DNA of 64,000 nucleotides from Streptomyces sp. NBC_01351 (lineage in GTDB: Bacteria > Actinomycetota > Actinomycetes > Streptomycetales > Streptomycetaceae): assembly GCF_036237315.1 (NCBI RefSeq), contig NZ_CP108356.1:1178001-1242000 (forward strand), read 5' to 3'. Each line of letters starts with the position of its first letter. Within the stretch, counting starts at the first letter, position 1. The notes below the pieces were generated by a model. It saw nothing but the letters and a program-made list of their open reading frames with translations, was not told where the DNA came from and made no database searches. Below, piece after piece: positions 42,489-51,657 of the stretch. The translations under genes were made by a program, and so were the position numbers.

Positions 42489-43541
42489 TCAGTTGTCGTC
42501 GGTGCGCCGGTGCTGGCCGGTGCCGATGTCGCTCTCGTCGTTCTTACGGCGGCGGGCGGCGTAGACGGCGCCGCCTCCGGCGGCGAGGAGAAGGCCGCCG
42601 GCTGCCAGGAGCCACCCGTTGGTGCTGTCGGCGCCGGTGTGGGCGAGGGAGCCTTCGGGCTTGACGTCAGGTGCAGTGGGGGTCGCGGTAGCGGTGCCGA
42701 TCTCCGGGCTGCTGGAGGGGGATGCCGCATCGGTCGGCTCCCCGGTGCCGGTCGAGGGCGAGCCGGTCGGCGTGGGCTGGGAGGTGGGATCGCCGGTGGG
42801 CTTGGCCGTCGGCTTCCCCGTCGGTTCCTCGGTGGGCTTGGCCGTGGCCGCGTTCGTGAAGGCCGCGGTGGTCTCGGCTCCGGGCTTGGCCGTGATCTCC
42901 ACCGGGGTGGTCTCCAGTCGGTAGCCATCCGGGACCTTGGTCTCGGTGGCGGTGTAGGCGCTGCCGGTCTTCTTACCGACGGGGAGGGGGCCCTTGGCGG
43001 TGCCGTCCGGGCCGGTGGTGAGGGTGAAGGCGCCCTTGTCGTCCTTGGCGTCCTTCGGGGCGATGTTGACGATGGCTCCGGCCAGGCCCTTGCCGGTGGC
43101 CTTGTCGGTGACCTTGAGGGTGAGGCCGGCGGACTTGTACGGGTCGGTGATTGCCAGGACCTTGGGCTCGCCGGGGGCGACGACGACGTCCTGGTCGGGG
43201 ACGGTGCCCAGCAGCGGGCTGCCGGAGGCGGTCTCCTTGAGGCGTACGACGCCGGGGGCGAGATCGGAGAAGGCCAGGGTGCCGTCGGCGCCGGTCTTGC
43301 CCTCGGCGAGCGTCTTGCCCGCTGAGTCGAGCAGCTGGAAGGCGGCTCCAGGGGCGGGCTGGCCTTCGGGGTCCGTCTTGACGATGCGCAGCCCGGCCTT
43401 GTCCGCCGCCGCAGGGGCGCCTTGATCCTTGGGGGCTTCGGTGGACGGGGAGGGGGCTGCGGTGGCGGTGGTGGCCGGGCCGGTCAGGGCGACGGCGGCG
43501 GTCACGGCGAGCGCGGTGAAAAGGAAGGGGCGGTGCTTCAT
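42489..43541 (-). CDS. LAxTG-anchored surface protein with SpaA/Cna-B-like domains (1)
   Basis: A 350-residue protein. Signal peptide at 1-29 (MKHRPFLFTALAVTAAVALT). Two SpaA/Cna-B-like beta domains follow (GLRIVKTDPEGQPAPGAAF and LTLKVTDKATGKGLAGAIV, each ending in an E-x-x-x-P-xG-Y-type edge). A Pro/Thr-rich wall spanner comes next, then LAHTG with a hydrophobic helix and RRRK tail. LAxTG is the class E sortase signal of Streptomyces, so the protein is covalently held on peptidoglycan. It follows the larger surface gene in the same direction. Confidence 0.85.
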   Translation of the reverse strand: MKHRPFLFTALAVTAAVALTGPATTATAAPSPSTEAPKDQGAPAAADKAGLRIVKTDPEGQPAPGAAFQLLDSAGKTLAEGKTGADGTLAFSDLAPGVVRLKETASGSPLLGTVPDQDVVVAPGEPKVLAITDPYKSAGLTLKVTDKATGKGLAGAIVNIAPKDAKDDKGAFTLTTGPDGTAKGPLPVGKKTGSAYTATETKVPDGYRLETTPVEITAKPGAETTAAFTNAATAKPTEEPTGKPTAKPTGDPTSQPTPTGSPSTGTGEPTDAASPSSSPEIGTATATPTAPDVKPEGSLAHTGADSTNGWLLAAGGLLLAAGGGAVYAARRRKNDESDIGTGQHRRTDDN

Positions 43542-43586
43542 CAGGGGTGCTCCGGGCGGGATCGTGCGGTGCGGGACGGTGTGGCA

Positions 43587-43608
43587 CGGGCTCCGAAAGC
43601 GGAGCCCG
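43587..43608 (-). terminator. Hairpin between the two surface genes
   Basis: CGGGCTCCG AAAG CGGAGCCCG, a perfect nine-base stem between the end of the larger surface gene and the start of the smaller one. Confidence 0.7.
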
Positions 43609-43621
43609 GCAGCGCGGGGGG

Positions 43622-45310
43622 TCAGCTGGGGGCGCCGCCCGTACGGCGGCGGCGGTTGATCAGGTAGAGGCCGCCGCCTGCGGCGAGCAGGGCGGTGGCT
43701 CCGACGGCCAGCCAGGTGGTGGCGTCGGCGCCGGTGTGAGCGAGGGATCCGGGCGGCGTCGTCGGCGGGGTGGTGGCCGGGGGTGTCGCGGGCGGGGTGC
43801 TCGGGCTCGGCGGCGTGGTCGCGGTGGGCTTGTCGGCGAGGGTGACGGTGACGTCGGCGCCGGGCCGAGCGGTGAACGCGACCGGTGAGGCGTCGAGTTG
43901 GTAGCCCTCGGGGGCCTTGGTCTCGCCGGCCCAGTAGCGGGTGCCCGCCTTGAGCGTGACGTCGAGGGGCACGGTCGCGGTGCCGTCGGTCCCGGTGGTG
44001 ACGCTGGTGATCACCTTGCCGGGGGTGTGCTTGCCGGTCTTGTCCGTCTCATCGGCGCGGATGGCGATGACCGCGCCCGGCAGGGTCTTGCCGGTGTTCT
44101 TGTCGGTCTTCTTCACCGACAGGCGGGCCTTCTTGAACGGGTCGACGAGGTCGAGGGCGTTGGCCTGAGCTGTGCGTCCGGCGGTGATCGTGATGGTCTG
44201 CTCGGCGATCAGGTCGTGGACGGGGCTGCCGGAGGAGGTCTCGCGCAGCCGGTAGGTGCCGGCGGGGAGCTTGTCGAAGACGAGGTTGCCCTGTTCGTCC
44301 GTCTTGCCTACGGCGACCTGCTTGCCGTCGGAGTCCAGGAGCTGGAACGCTGCGCCGACCAGGCGGGTGCCTTCGGGGTCCTTCTTGCGGATCGTCACGC
44401 CGCCGGTGGCCTCGCCGACGGTGATGGCGGCGGAGTCCCTGACGCTGGTAGTGCCCCCGGCAAGCAGCATCCGCTGGGCGGCCGGGTTCTTGGGCGTGAG
44501 GACCTGCAGCCCGATGGCGGGCAGCCCCTCGGCCGTCGCGGTGACGCTGGCGGTCCCGGCCTTCTCTGCGGTGAACTCCCAGGCGCCCGTGCCGTTGTCG
44601 TTGGTGGTGACCTTGCCGGATGCAGTGCCTGAGCCCGACTCGGCGAGCGTGACGGCAACCTTCGGGACCGGCGTGCCAGCGGTGGTGGTGACCTTCACCG
44701 CGACGGTGACCTTCGTCCCGGCGGTGGTGGTCTTCACCGACGGCGTGATCTGGAGGGTGTAGGGGCCCGCGAGCTTCTTGGCCTCGGCGACGTAGCCCTG
44801 GGCGAGGGTGCGGGCGGTCGGGGAGACGACCGGGTACGCCAGGCACTGCTTGCCGCGGTCGCCGTCGAGGGCGTAGGTGCCGCCGGCCAGGTACTCGTAC
44901 ACCACGGCGTCGACCGCAGCGGCCTGGGCGTTGTCGCGGGTCTGCCCGTACTTGCCGATCACATAGGCGGCCTGGGCCAGGTTCTCCTTGGTGGCGGGCT
45001 TCCCGGTCACCGACGACGTCCAGGACGGGACCGGCTGCGGGTCGCCGTAGCCTCCGGAGTCGGCCGGGCCCTTGCGCTCGGGGTCGGCGCAGTAGGTCTC
45101 GGTGTCGCCGTGGACGGCCGGTCCGGGCGGGCCGTAGGCACCGATGTGGCTGGAGGCGGCGTGTCCCTCGGAGTCGGGGATGGTGTAGCCGGGGCCCAGC
45201 ACCACGGAGGCTTCCGGGGCGGCCATGGCCGTCGCGGGCAGCAGGGTGCCTGCCGCGAGGGCGGCGACGGCGACGGCGAGGTGGGCGGGGTGGGCGGGGC
45301 GAAGGCGCAT
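43622..45310 (-). CDS. LAxTG-anchored surface protein with SpaA/Cna-B-like domains (2)
   Basis: A protein of about 562 residues. Signal peptide ends near TAMAAPEAS. The next about 150 residues include YCADPERKGP and NAQAAAVDAVVYEYLAGG, which recall thioester-forming adhesin domains (Cys plus Gln), though this is uncertain. An Ig-like repeat (TTAGTKVTVAVKVTTTAG) and two SpaA/Cna-B-like domains (VTIRKKDPEGTRLVGAAF, LSVKKTDKNTGKTLPGAVI) follow, then SLAHTGAD, a helix and RRRR. A sortase E substrate, possibly for attachment or mating contacts. Confidence 0.82.
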   Translation of the reverse strand: MRLRPAHPAHLAVAVAALAAGTLLPATAMAAPEASVVLGPGYTIPDSEGHAASSHIGAYGPPGPAVHGDTETYCADPERKGPADSGGYGDPQPVPSWTSSVTGKPATKENLAQAAYVIGKYGQTRDNAQAAAVDAVVYEYLAGGTYALDGDRGKQCLAYPVVSPTARTLAQGYVAEAKKLAGPYTLQITPSVKTTTAGTKVTVAVKVTTTAGTPVPKVAVTLAESGSGTASGKVTTNDNGTGAWEFTAEKAGTASVTATAEGLPAIGLQVLTPKNPAAQRMLLAGGTTSVRDSAAITVGEATGGVTIRKKDPEGTRLVGAAFQLLDSDGKQVAVGKTDEQGNLVFDKLPAGTYRLRETSSGSPVHDLIAEQTITITAGRTAQANALDLVDPFKKARLSVKKTDKNTGKTLPGAVIAIRADETDKTGKHTPGKVITSVTTGTDGTATVPLDVTLKAGTRYWAGETKAPEGYQLDASPVAFTARPGADVTVTLADKPTATTPPSPSTPPATPPATTPPTTPPGSLAHTGADATTWLAVGATALLAAGGGLYLINRRRRTGGAPS

Positions 45311-45425
45311 AAGGAGGAGAGGGTCCTGTCGGTGGAGAGGGGAAGTCGGGTGCGGGCGGCGGTGAGTCAGTAGGCGCGATGGGCCAATGACGGCCGAGGG
45401 GCGGGGCTTTACGGCAGGAGAGTGG

Positions 45426-45899
45426 TCACCGCGCCCGGGCGGCAGAGGTCCGAACTTGCCGGGATGCGGCGGCGGGGGGCTGGCTGGTCCGTACCGGTGG
45501 AGCGCCGGGGATCCACAGGCGTACGTACTGGTCGATCGCGGCCCGCAGCCGGGTAACGCCGATGCCGACCCACGGGGGGTGCTCGCTGTGGTTCCAGTCG
45601 TTGAAGGTGCCGTACTCGCCCTGGCCGGGCTTGTGTCCGAGGCGCCGGTCTCGGGTGTCGAAGGCGCCGTGGTCGGCGAAGCGCAGCACGGCGGTGTCGA
45701 TCGGTCCTTTGTCGAGGTGCACGATCTGCAGTCGCAGCCCGTCGTAGCGGTCGGCGTAGATCGTGGGGGCGAAGTCGATGCGGAGCCGCAGCGGGAGGTC
45801 TGGGGCGGGGGCGGCGTAGTAGGCATGGCCGACGACGGCGGCCTCGGGGTAGGGCAGCGTGAGGTGGTCGGCGAAGAACTGTTCGGTGAACAGGGCCAA
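45426..45899 (-). CDS. Hypothetical protein
   Basis: A 157-residue protein with LFTEQFFADHLTLPYPEAAV and PLRLRIDFAPTIYADRYDGL. The open frame extends far upstream but the best start is the TTG at 45899, five bases after GAGGA. It lies in a run of minus-strand element genes and I do not recognise the family. Confidence 0.6.
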   Translation of the reverse strand: MALFTEQFFADHLTLPYPEAAVVGHAYYAAPAPDLPLRLRIDFAPTIYADRYDGLRLQIVHLDKGPIDTAVLRFADHGAFDTRDRRLGHKPGQGEYGTFNDWNHSEHPPWVGIGVTRLRAAIDQYVRLWIPGAPPVRTSQPPAAASRQVRTSAARAR

Positions 45900-45918
45900 G
45901 GGGGGTCCTCGTTGTCGG

Positions 45919-46773
45919 TCAGCGGCGTACAGCGCCGCGGGCGGGAAGGGCAGCGGAGGGGGTGGTGGCGGTGCTCCAGCGCGGCACGCTGCCGACCGCG
46001 ACGGGCGGGCGGACGCCAATGCGGGGGCGGAGATCGCGGGGAGTCGGCACCGGAGGGCGGGGCGGTACGACGGGCGTGAGCTGCGCGAGGGCGGCGAGCT
46101 GACGGTGGAGGCCCTGCTGCCAGCGGGCCACGGGAGTTGTCTCGGTGAACGCCTCCGCGGTGGCCGCGATGAGGTGGGAGGGCGTACGGGGGCTGAACGT
46201 GATCTCCGCGCGGGTGCCCCAGCCGGGAGGGCCGGCCCACAGTTCCGTCCCGTCCGGCAGGTCGCGGCGGGAGCGGTTGATGTAGACACCCGCGTTGCTG
46301 TCGGGGGCGGTCAGCTCCACGGTGCCGACCTCGGCGCCCGTGCGCTGCCAGCCGGCGGCGACCAGCGGTGCCAGGCTGTCGGCCCAGTACGCCGACGGGG
46401 CCGCGAGGAAGCGGTCCTGGCCGTCGGCCCAGTCCCGGGCGAGGGCGGTGGTGAGGGCGGCGACGAGCTCGGGCGGGGTGTTCTGGTTGACGATCGCGGT
46501 CCACTGCGGTCCGGAGACCGCGTCGGGCGCGGCGCTGATCGTCCACAGGTCGTAGTCGTCTCCGGCCCAGCCGATCCGGATGCGGTGGTCCGGGCTGGTT
46601 ATGACGAGCTGGTGCGGGCCCTCGTCGAGGTGATGGTGGGGCCAATGCTTGACGGGGGCGAAGCCGGCATCGCCGTAGCCGGGCGATCCGGCGAGGTAGC
46701 GGGGGGTGACGTAGACGTCGCCGTCCACGGTGGCGGCGGCCTGGGGGGCGGATGAAGGCAAGGGCGTCTCCAC
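45919..46773 (-). CDS. DUF317-family protein
   Basis: A 284-residue protein. VYVTPRYLAGSPGYGDAGFA is the DUF317 start motif, with WTAIVNQNTPPELVAALTTA and AEITFSPRTPSHLIAATAEA marking its two repeats. GTG start at 46773. It shares the DUF317 theme with the genes at 36.8-38.5 kb. Function unknown; typical of Streptomyces mobile DNA. Confidence 0.8.
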   Translation of the reverse strand: METPLPSSAPQAAATVDGDVYVTPRYLAGSPGYGDAGFAPVKHWPHHHLDEGPHQLVITSPDHRIRIGWAGDDYDLWTISAAPDAVSGPQWTAIVNQNTPPELVAALTTALARDWADGQDRFLAAPSAYWADSLAPLVAAGWQRTGAEVGTVELTAPDSNAGVYINRSRRDLPDGTELWAGPPGWGTRAEITFSPRTPSHLIAATAEAFTETTPVARWQQGLHRQLAALAQLTPVVPPRPPVPTPRDLRPRIGVRPPVAVGSVPRWSTATTPSAALPARGAVRR

Positions 46774-46790
46774 GAACGAAGGGGGTGCGG

Positions 46791-47999
46791 TCAGAGCGTG
46801 GCGGTCAGGGCAGCCGGGGCGGCGAGGGCCGGCCGGGGAGGGAGCGCGGAGGGCAACACGGTGTCCAGCTTCCGGATGGCGGCGAGGTCGGCGAGGACCT
46901 CGCGCTTGGCACGGGCGCGCAGGGCCGGGGTGAAGGTGTCCGGCTCGAGCCTTCCGTCCGCGGTGGCGTACGGGCGAAGGCGGGCCAGGATGCGGGCGGC
47001 GGCGGCAGGCTGCGCGGCGACGAGGCGGTCGAGGGCCGCGTCGATGGCCTGGCGCCGTAGATCGTGGTCGGGGGCGGCGCGGCGCCGGTCGGTCACCGTG
47101 ATCGCGTACTGGTGGATCAGGCGGTTGTGCTCGGCTCGGCGCTGCCAGGCCGCGACCAGGAACCGGCGCGCATTGAGGACCTTGAAGGCGTCGGGTTCGG
47201 GGATGTCGGCGAACCCGTTGGGCAGGGAGCCCAGGGCCGAGGAACTGGAGGCGCGGGCCACCGGCACGGTCAGGCTGGTCAGTTCCTCCAGTGCCGTGTT
47301 CCAGCGCCGCTGCAGCAGCGGGTGGCGCAGCGCCGGATCGCGGTCGTTCTGATTGCGGGCGTCATCGGCGACAGCGCTGCGGAAGGCCACGGCTCCCATG
47401 GACAGCAGGCGGTCGACCTCCGCTGTGCGGGGCGCGGGGAGGTAGCCATCGGCCCAGCCTTCCTCGACGGTGTCGAAGATGTCCTTGGCCAGCGGGCGCG
47501 CGGGCAGCCCTGCGGCGGCGTGAGCCTGGGCGAGGAGCTGGGCGAAGAGGACGGGATACGCCTGCGAGAGCCAGCCCCGGGTCGTGGTGACCGTGTCCGT
47601 CGAAGGAGTCTCCTCGGATTCGCGCGTGCGGTCTTCGGACCGGCGCAGCGCGGCGGTTTCCCGGTGGACTTGGTGGCGGGCGGTACGGACCTGCCTCAGC
47701 TGGCGGGCGGTGCGGGTGGTGCGCGGGTCCTGGTGGTAGGCCATCCGCTCGACGGCGACCTGGAGGTCGCCCTCGGCGAAGGTGAGGGCGTCACGCAGTT
47801 CGTGCAGGCGGGCGGGAGCGTGGAGCAGGTCGTGCTGGGCGGGGCGGAGGTGGCCGCCGGCATCGGCTATCGCGGCCGTCACCAGGTGCTCGAAGCGCTC
47901 CTGCAGGTAGTGGGCGAACGCCTCGTCGTCGAGGGCGGCCACTTCGCGCAGGCGGAGGCGAAGGTGCTGCGGCTGGGTGGAGTCGGTGGGCTCGGGCAT
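46791..47999 (-). CDS. Helical hypothetical protein
   Basis: A 402-residue soluble, strongly helical protein (LREVAALDDEAFAHYLQERF, ELRDALTFAEGDLQVAVERM). The Arg/Glu-rich stretch near 115-135 is likely coiled coil. It shares the 'ELRD..L.FAE..L..A..RMAYHQ' style with small proteins at 54242 and 52528, so it may be a related component. ATG at 47999. No family recognised. Confidence 0.65.
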   Translation of the reverse strand: MPEPTDSTQPQHLRLRLREVAALDDEAFAHYLQERFEHLVTAAIADAGGHLRPAQHDLLHAPARLHELRDALTFAEGDLQVAVERMAYHQDPRTTRTARQLRQVRTARHQVHRETAALRRSEDRTRESEETPSTDTVTTTRGWLSQAYPVLFAQLLAQAHAAAGLPARPLAKDIFDTVEEGWADGYLPAPRTAEVDRLLSMGAVAFRSAVADDARNQNDRDPALRHPLLQRRWNTALEELTSLTVPVARASSSSALGSLPNGFADIPEPDAFKVLNARRFLVAAWQRRAEHNRLIHQYAITVTDRRRAAPDHDLRRQAIDAALDRLVAAQPAAAARILARLRPYATADGRLEPDTFTPALRARAKREVLADLAAIRKLDTVLPSALPPRPALAAPAALTATL

Positions 48000-48037
48000 G
48001 GTGGTCCTGTTCGGGATGGCAGGCGGGGTGGGAGGGG

Positions 48038-49303
48038 TCAGGCGGGGAGCGGGCGGCGGGTGGCCGGATGGGTGCGGAGTTTCGCGAAGGCCACGGCCAG
48101 GCCGACGGCCTGCAGGACGGCGCAGGCGGTGATGGCGTGGCCGAGCAGGTCCGGTGGTGTGAGCGCGACCAGGGCTCCGGCGAGGGGGAACGGCGCGAGG
48201 AGCAGCAGGATGATCAGCGAGAGGGTGCTGCCGAACACCTCGGCCGGGACGAGGTGGGCGCGCAGGGTGCGCAGCACCACGGTCATGCCCGCTTCGCCGG
48301 CCATCAGCAGCGCCACCAGGACCAGGAAGACGGTGTAGGTGTCGGCGGCTGCCAGAGCTAGGCAGGCCAGGGAGGCGAGGGCGGCTGCGGCAGCTCCTAC
48401 CGGCCACAGGCCGGCGCGGTCGATCGCGAAGCGGGCGAGGGTGACCATGGCCAGGGAGGCGATGGCGGCGGCCGACCAGACGAGGCCGACCTGGCTGCTG
48501 GTGCCGCCGAGTTGCTTGATGACCAGGACGGGGCCAGCGGCCTGCACGAGGCCGATCGCGCAGTTGGACAGCACCAGCCCGACGCACAACCACCCCAGGG
48601 CGGGGAGCGACCGCAGGGTCCGCCATCCGATCTTGAGGCCCTGGGCGACGGGTACCGGGGCCTCTTGGGGCCAGACGGGACGCTGACGGGGGGCCAGGGC
48701 CGCGCCGAGCAGGGAGCAGGCGGCGATGATCAGGAGCATGCCGGTGGCGCCGCTGTACTGGAGCAGCACGCCGGCCAGGGCCGGGCCGGCCAGGGTGGCG
48801 CCCTGGTCGATGCCCAGCAGGACGGCCTGGACGCGGTGGGCATGGCCTCCGGCGTCCCGGCTCGCGGCGCCGCCCGCGGTCTCGGCCGCGATGTAGGAGA
48901 ACTCGGTGAGGACGCCTGTCGTGGCGGCCAGTGTCATGACGGCAATCACGGCGCCGGTTCCCTCGCCCACGGAGGGCAGGACGGCGGCTGCGGCGAGGAC
49001 GACCGCCGCGCGCAGGACCGAGGCGATGCGAAGGACCCGTGTGCTGCCGAACCGGTCCACGGCGGCGCCCGCGAGGGCGAACGCCCCAAGGCGGGGAACC
49101 CATTCGAGCATGAAGGCCAAGCCGGTCAAGGTGGCCGAGTCGGTGACAGCCAGGACGAGCAGCGGGATGCCATACGTACTCATCGCGAAGGCGCCGGCAT
49201 CGGCGGTACGCGGGACGTAGACGCCGCGTACGGGTCCGAAGTCGGGAGTGCGGACATGTCGGCCGGTGGGTGGCCGCAGGACGGCAGCGTGCTTGGGGGG
49301 CAT
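48038..49303 (-). CDS. MFS transporter (1)
   Basis: A 421-residue protein with about 12 transmembrane helices and the MFS loop motif between helices 2 and 3 (AGAAVDRFGSTRVLRIASV). Its closest known style is the actinobacterial drug/MacAB-unrelated MFS group of small-molecule exporters. It lies next to a second MFS gene in the same direction, and both precede (in transcription follow) a double HxlR regulator. The substrate is unknown. Confidence 0.85.
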   Translation of the reverse strand: MPPKHAAVLRPPTGRHVRTPDFGPVRGVYVPRTADAGAFAMSTYGIPLLVLAVTDSATLTGLAFMLEWVPRLGAFALAGAAVDRFGSTRVLRIASVLRAAVVLAAAAVLPSVGEGTGAVIAVMTLAATTGVLTEFSYIAAETAGGAASRDAGGHAHRVQAVLLGIDQGATLAGPALAGVLLQYSGATGMLLIIAACSLLGAALAPRQRPVWPQEAPVPVAQGLKIGWRTLRSLPALGWLCVGLVLSNCAIGLVQAAGPVLVIKQLGGTSSQVGLVWSAAAIASLAMVTLARFAIDRAGLWPVGAAAAALASLACLALAAADTYTVFLVLVALLMAGEAGMTVVLRTLRAHLVPAEVFGSTLSLIILLLLAPFPLAGALVALTPPDLLGHAITACAVLQAVGLAVAFAKLRTHPATRRPLPA

Positions 49304-49385
49304 CGTCTTTCCGGGGTGGGGCGGATACGTTCGGGGAGCAGACCGGCTGGACGGTGACGGCGGTCCGAGCGGGCGGCAACAGCGG

Positions 49386-50651
49386 CTAGCGGGGCGTCGA
49401 GACCGAGTGACGCGGGTGGCTGTGGCGTGGACGGCGGTGGCGGCCCAGGCGTCGGCCGGGGCCGAGTTTGGGGCGGGCGGCGATCAGGACGGTCAGCGCA
49501 GTTGCGGCGCCCGCGGCGGGCAGGGCAGCGAGGATCTGCGGGCTGGTGGAGAGGGCTCCGGCGAGCGCGGTGCCGGCGGCCTGCCCGGTGCCGACCGAGA
49601 GGATCAGCCAGGCGTACGCCTCGGTCGTGCGGGAGGCCGGGGCGAGGGCGTCCACCGTGTGGAAGCCATTGGTGATGATCAAGGTGAGGAAGAGGCCCGG
49701 TATCCCCACGAGGCCGACGGCCGTTCGGGGGCCTGGGTCGGCCAGCAGGGGAAGCCAGCCGAGGAGGAATAGGACGCTGGTGCAGAGAAGTTGCGTGGTC
49801 GTGGTGCCGGGCCAGGTCCTGCGGGCGTAGACCAGGCCGCCCAGGAAACTGCCGGTGGAGAACATGGCGGGAAGGAGCCCGGACAGCATCGGCTGCTCCT
49901 GTACGGCGGCCATGTCCGCGGCCCAGACGTTCATCGCGCCGAGCGTGAACCCGGTCCCCGCCAGGCCGGCGAACAGCATGACCAGCCCGCTGCTCATCAG
50001 CCGTCCGGTACCCGCGCCGCCCTCTGTGGTCGGCCGCCATGTCCTCGACGGACCGGCGGTCAGGACGATCGCCGAGCCCGTCAGGCCGAGTGTCGCGGTC
50101 GCCAGCAGAGCGGTATCGGGGCCGTGCGCGGTCGCCAGCCACGAGGCGAGCAGTGGGCCCACCACGTAGAGGAGTCCCTGCGAGCCGGTATCGAGGGCCT
50201 GCACGACGCGCCGCCGCCCCGGATCCGGCAGGACCGTCGGCCACAAAGCCCGCAGTCCGGCTTCCAGGGGCGGGGTGATCAGCCCGGCGAACCCCACGAC
50301 TGCGGTCACCACCACCTGTTGTCCGTCGGCACCGACCCACGGGAGCGCCAGCAAGCAGGAGGAGTTGAGCACGGCGGCCGGGATGGAGATCCGGGTCTGC
50401 CCGTACCTGTCCATCAGCCGGCCCTTGACCGGCTGGGAGAGGCCCGAGGCCAGGCCGTAGAGCGCGGCGAGGAGTCCGCCGAACGCCAGCGTCCCGCCGC
50501 CCGCAGTGATCCACAAGACCAGGGAGACGGGGACCATGCCGTTGGGCAGGCGCCCGATCAGGGTGCCGCCCAGCAGGCGGGCAACGTAGCGGCTGCCGAG
50601 GACGGATCCGTACGTGGCCGGCGGGGCGGTGGCGGTCGAGCGAGCGGTCAA
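49386..50651 (-). CDS. MFS transporter (2)
   Basis: A 421-residue protein with about 12 helices. KGRLMDRYGQTRISIPAAVL is the conserved MFS loop and ARLLGGTLIGRLPNGMVPVS the first helix. It has the same length and neighbours as the first transporter, but the sequences differ, so this is not a recent duplication. It may export a peptide or antibiotic. Confidence 0.85.
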   Translation of the reverse strand: MTARSTATAPPATYGSVLGSRYVARLLGGTLIGRLPNGMVPVSLVLWITAGGGTLAFGGLLAALYGLASGLSQPVKGRLMDRYGQTRISIPAAVLNSSCLLALPWVGADGQQVVVTAVVGFAGLITPPLEAGLRALWPTVLPDPGRRRVVQALDTGSQGLLYVVGPLLASWLATAHGPDTALLATATLGLTGSAIVLTAGPSRTWRPTTEGGAGTGRLMSSGLVMLFAGLAGTGFTLGAMNVWAADMAAVQEQPMLSGLLPAMFSTGSFLGGLVYARRTWPGTTTTQLLCTSVLFLLGWLPLLADPGPRTAVGLVGIPGLFLTLIITNGFHTVDALAPASRTTEAYAWLILSVGTGQAAGTALAGALSTSPQILAALPAAGAATALTVLIAARPKLGPGRRLGRHRRPRHSHPRHSVSTPR

Positions 50652-50745
50652 CGGGGGGCTTTCCGTCAGGGCTCAGCGCCAGGGCGCCGGGAGCGAGGGG
50701 ATACCGGCGGCGGGCGGCCGGAACATGGCAGTGGTCGGTTGGGGG

Positions 50746-51603
50746 TCACCGGCTCGGTCCGCTGGTCGGTGCGGAGAACAGGTCCATGGGCCGCCACCCG
50801 GTGGCCGGGGCGGGGGCCGGCGGCTGGGCTACGGCCACGGCCGGGCTGGTTTTGCGGGCCTGGTGGGCGGCCCACTGCCCGGAGCGGGTGGCGGCCGGGA
50901 TGCGGGGTGCGCCCCAGACGGGGTGTGCCTGGGCCTCGGGAAGCGGGCGGGCGGTGGCCCAGGTCGAAAGAGCCAGGTAGATCGGGGCGAGGGCCTGGCC
51001 CGGGGCGGTCAGCTGCAGCGAGGCGGCGTCATCGCGGGTGACGGCGACCAGGCCGTCGTCGATGAGCCGGCGGATCGGCGGGTAGATCGCGCTGGGGCTG
51101 TGGTCGGGCATCGCCTCGGCCGAGAGTGCGGCCATGGTCGAGGTCCCGCGGGCCTTGAGGGTCCACAGCAGCACGGTGGCGTGGCGGTGACCGATCACGG
51201 CGAGGGTGTCCTCGGCGTTCTGCGCAGCCGGGATCCGCTCCGGCTCCGTCTTGCCGGTGACGGGGTTGAGGACGAGGTTCTTCTCCAGGTGTCCGTCGCC
51301 CCAGCCCGCCAGGGCGGTCAGCGACGGCATCAGCTCCCGTCCTCGGGCGGTCAGGCCGTAGGTGACGTGCAGTCGGGTCTGTGCGGTGCGCTCGACGAGC
51401 CCAGCATCCGAGAGCGCCCGCAGCCGCGGGTGGAGCTGGCCGTCGCCGAGCCACGGCAGGTGCTCCTTGAGCTTGGTGTAGCGCAGCGGGCCGGGCTGGG
51501 AGGCCAGCGTCATCAGCACCCACACGCTCCAGCGCGGCGTGATCATCTCCAGCGCTTCGGCAACGCGGGGCAGGTCGTTGGAAGGCAGGCGGGCAGCAGC
51601 CAA
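50746..51603 (-). CDS. Double HxlR-type winged-helix regulator
   Basis: A 285-residue protein with two HxlR-like winged helices. The first (residues about 15-85) has MITPRWSVWVLMTLASQPGP and LRYTKLKEHLPWLGDGQLHP. The second (about 135-215) has HRHATVLLWTLKARGTSTMA and SAIYPPIRRLIDDGLVAVTR. A Pro/Ala-rich tail follows. HxlR proteins usually dimerise; two units in one chain suggest a fused dimer. It lies upstream of the two MFS genes and is their likely regulator. Confidence 0.8.
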   Translation of the reverse strand: MAAARLPSNDLPRVAEALEMITPRWSVWVLMTLASQPGPLRYTKLKEHLPWLGDGQLHPRLRALSDAGLVERTAQTRLHVTYGLTARGRELMPSLTALAGWGDGHLEKNLVLNPVTGKTEPERIPAAQNAEDTLAVIGHRHATVLLWTLKARGTSTMAALSAEAMPDHSPSAIYPPIRRLIDDGLVAVTRDDAASLQLTAPGQALAPIYLALSTWATARPLPEAQAHPVWGAPRIPAATRSGQWAAHQARKTSPAVAVAQPPAPAPATGWRPMDLFSAPTSGPSR

Positions 51604-51657
51604 GGCGGTAACTCCAGACGGCGCGGGGTGGATGAGAAGAAGGAGAAAGGAGGGGGG

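Noticed and set aside
43622..46645. A 1007-codon minus-strand reading frame as one gene
   Set aside because: Signal peptide and ATG place the start at 45310; upstream of it the frame is a shadow of other genes.
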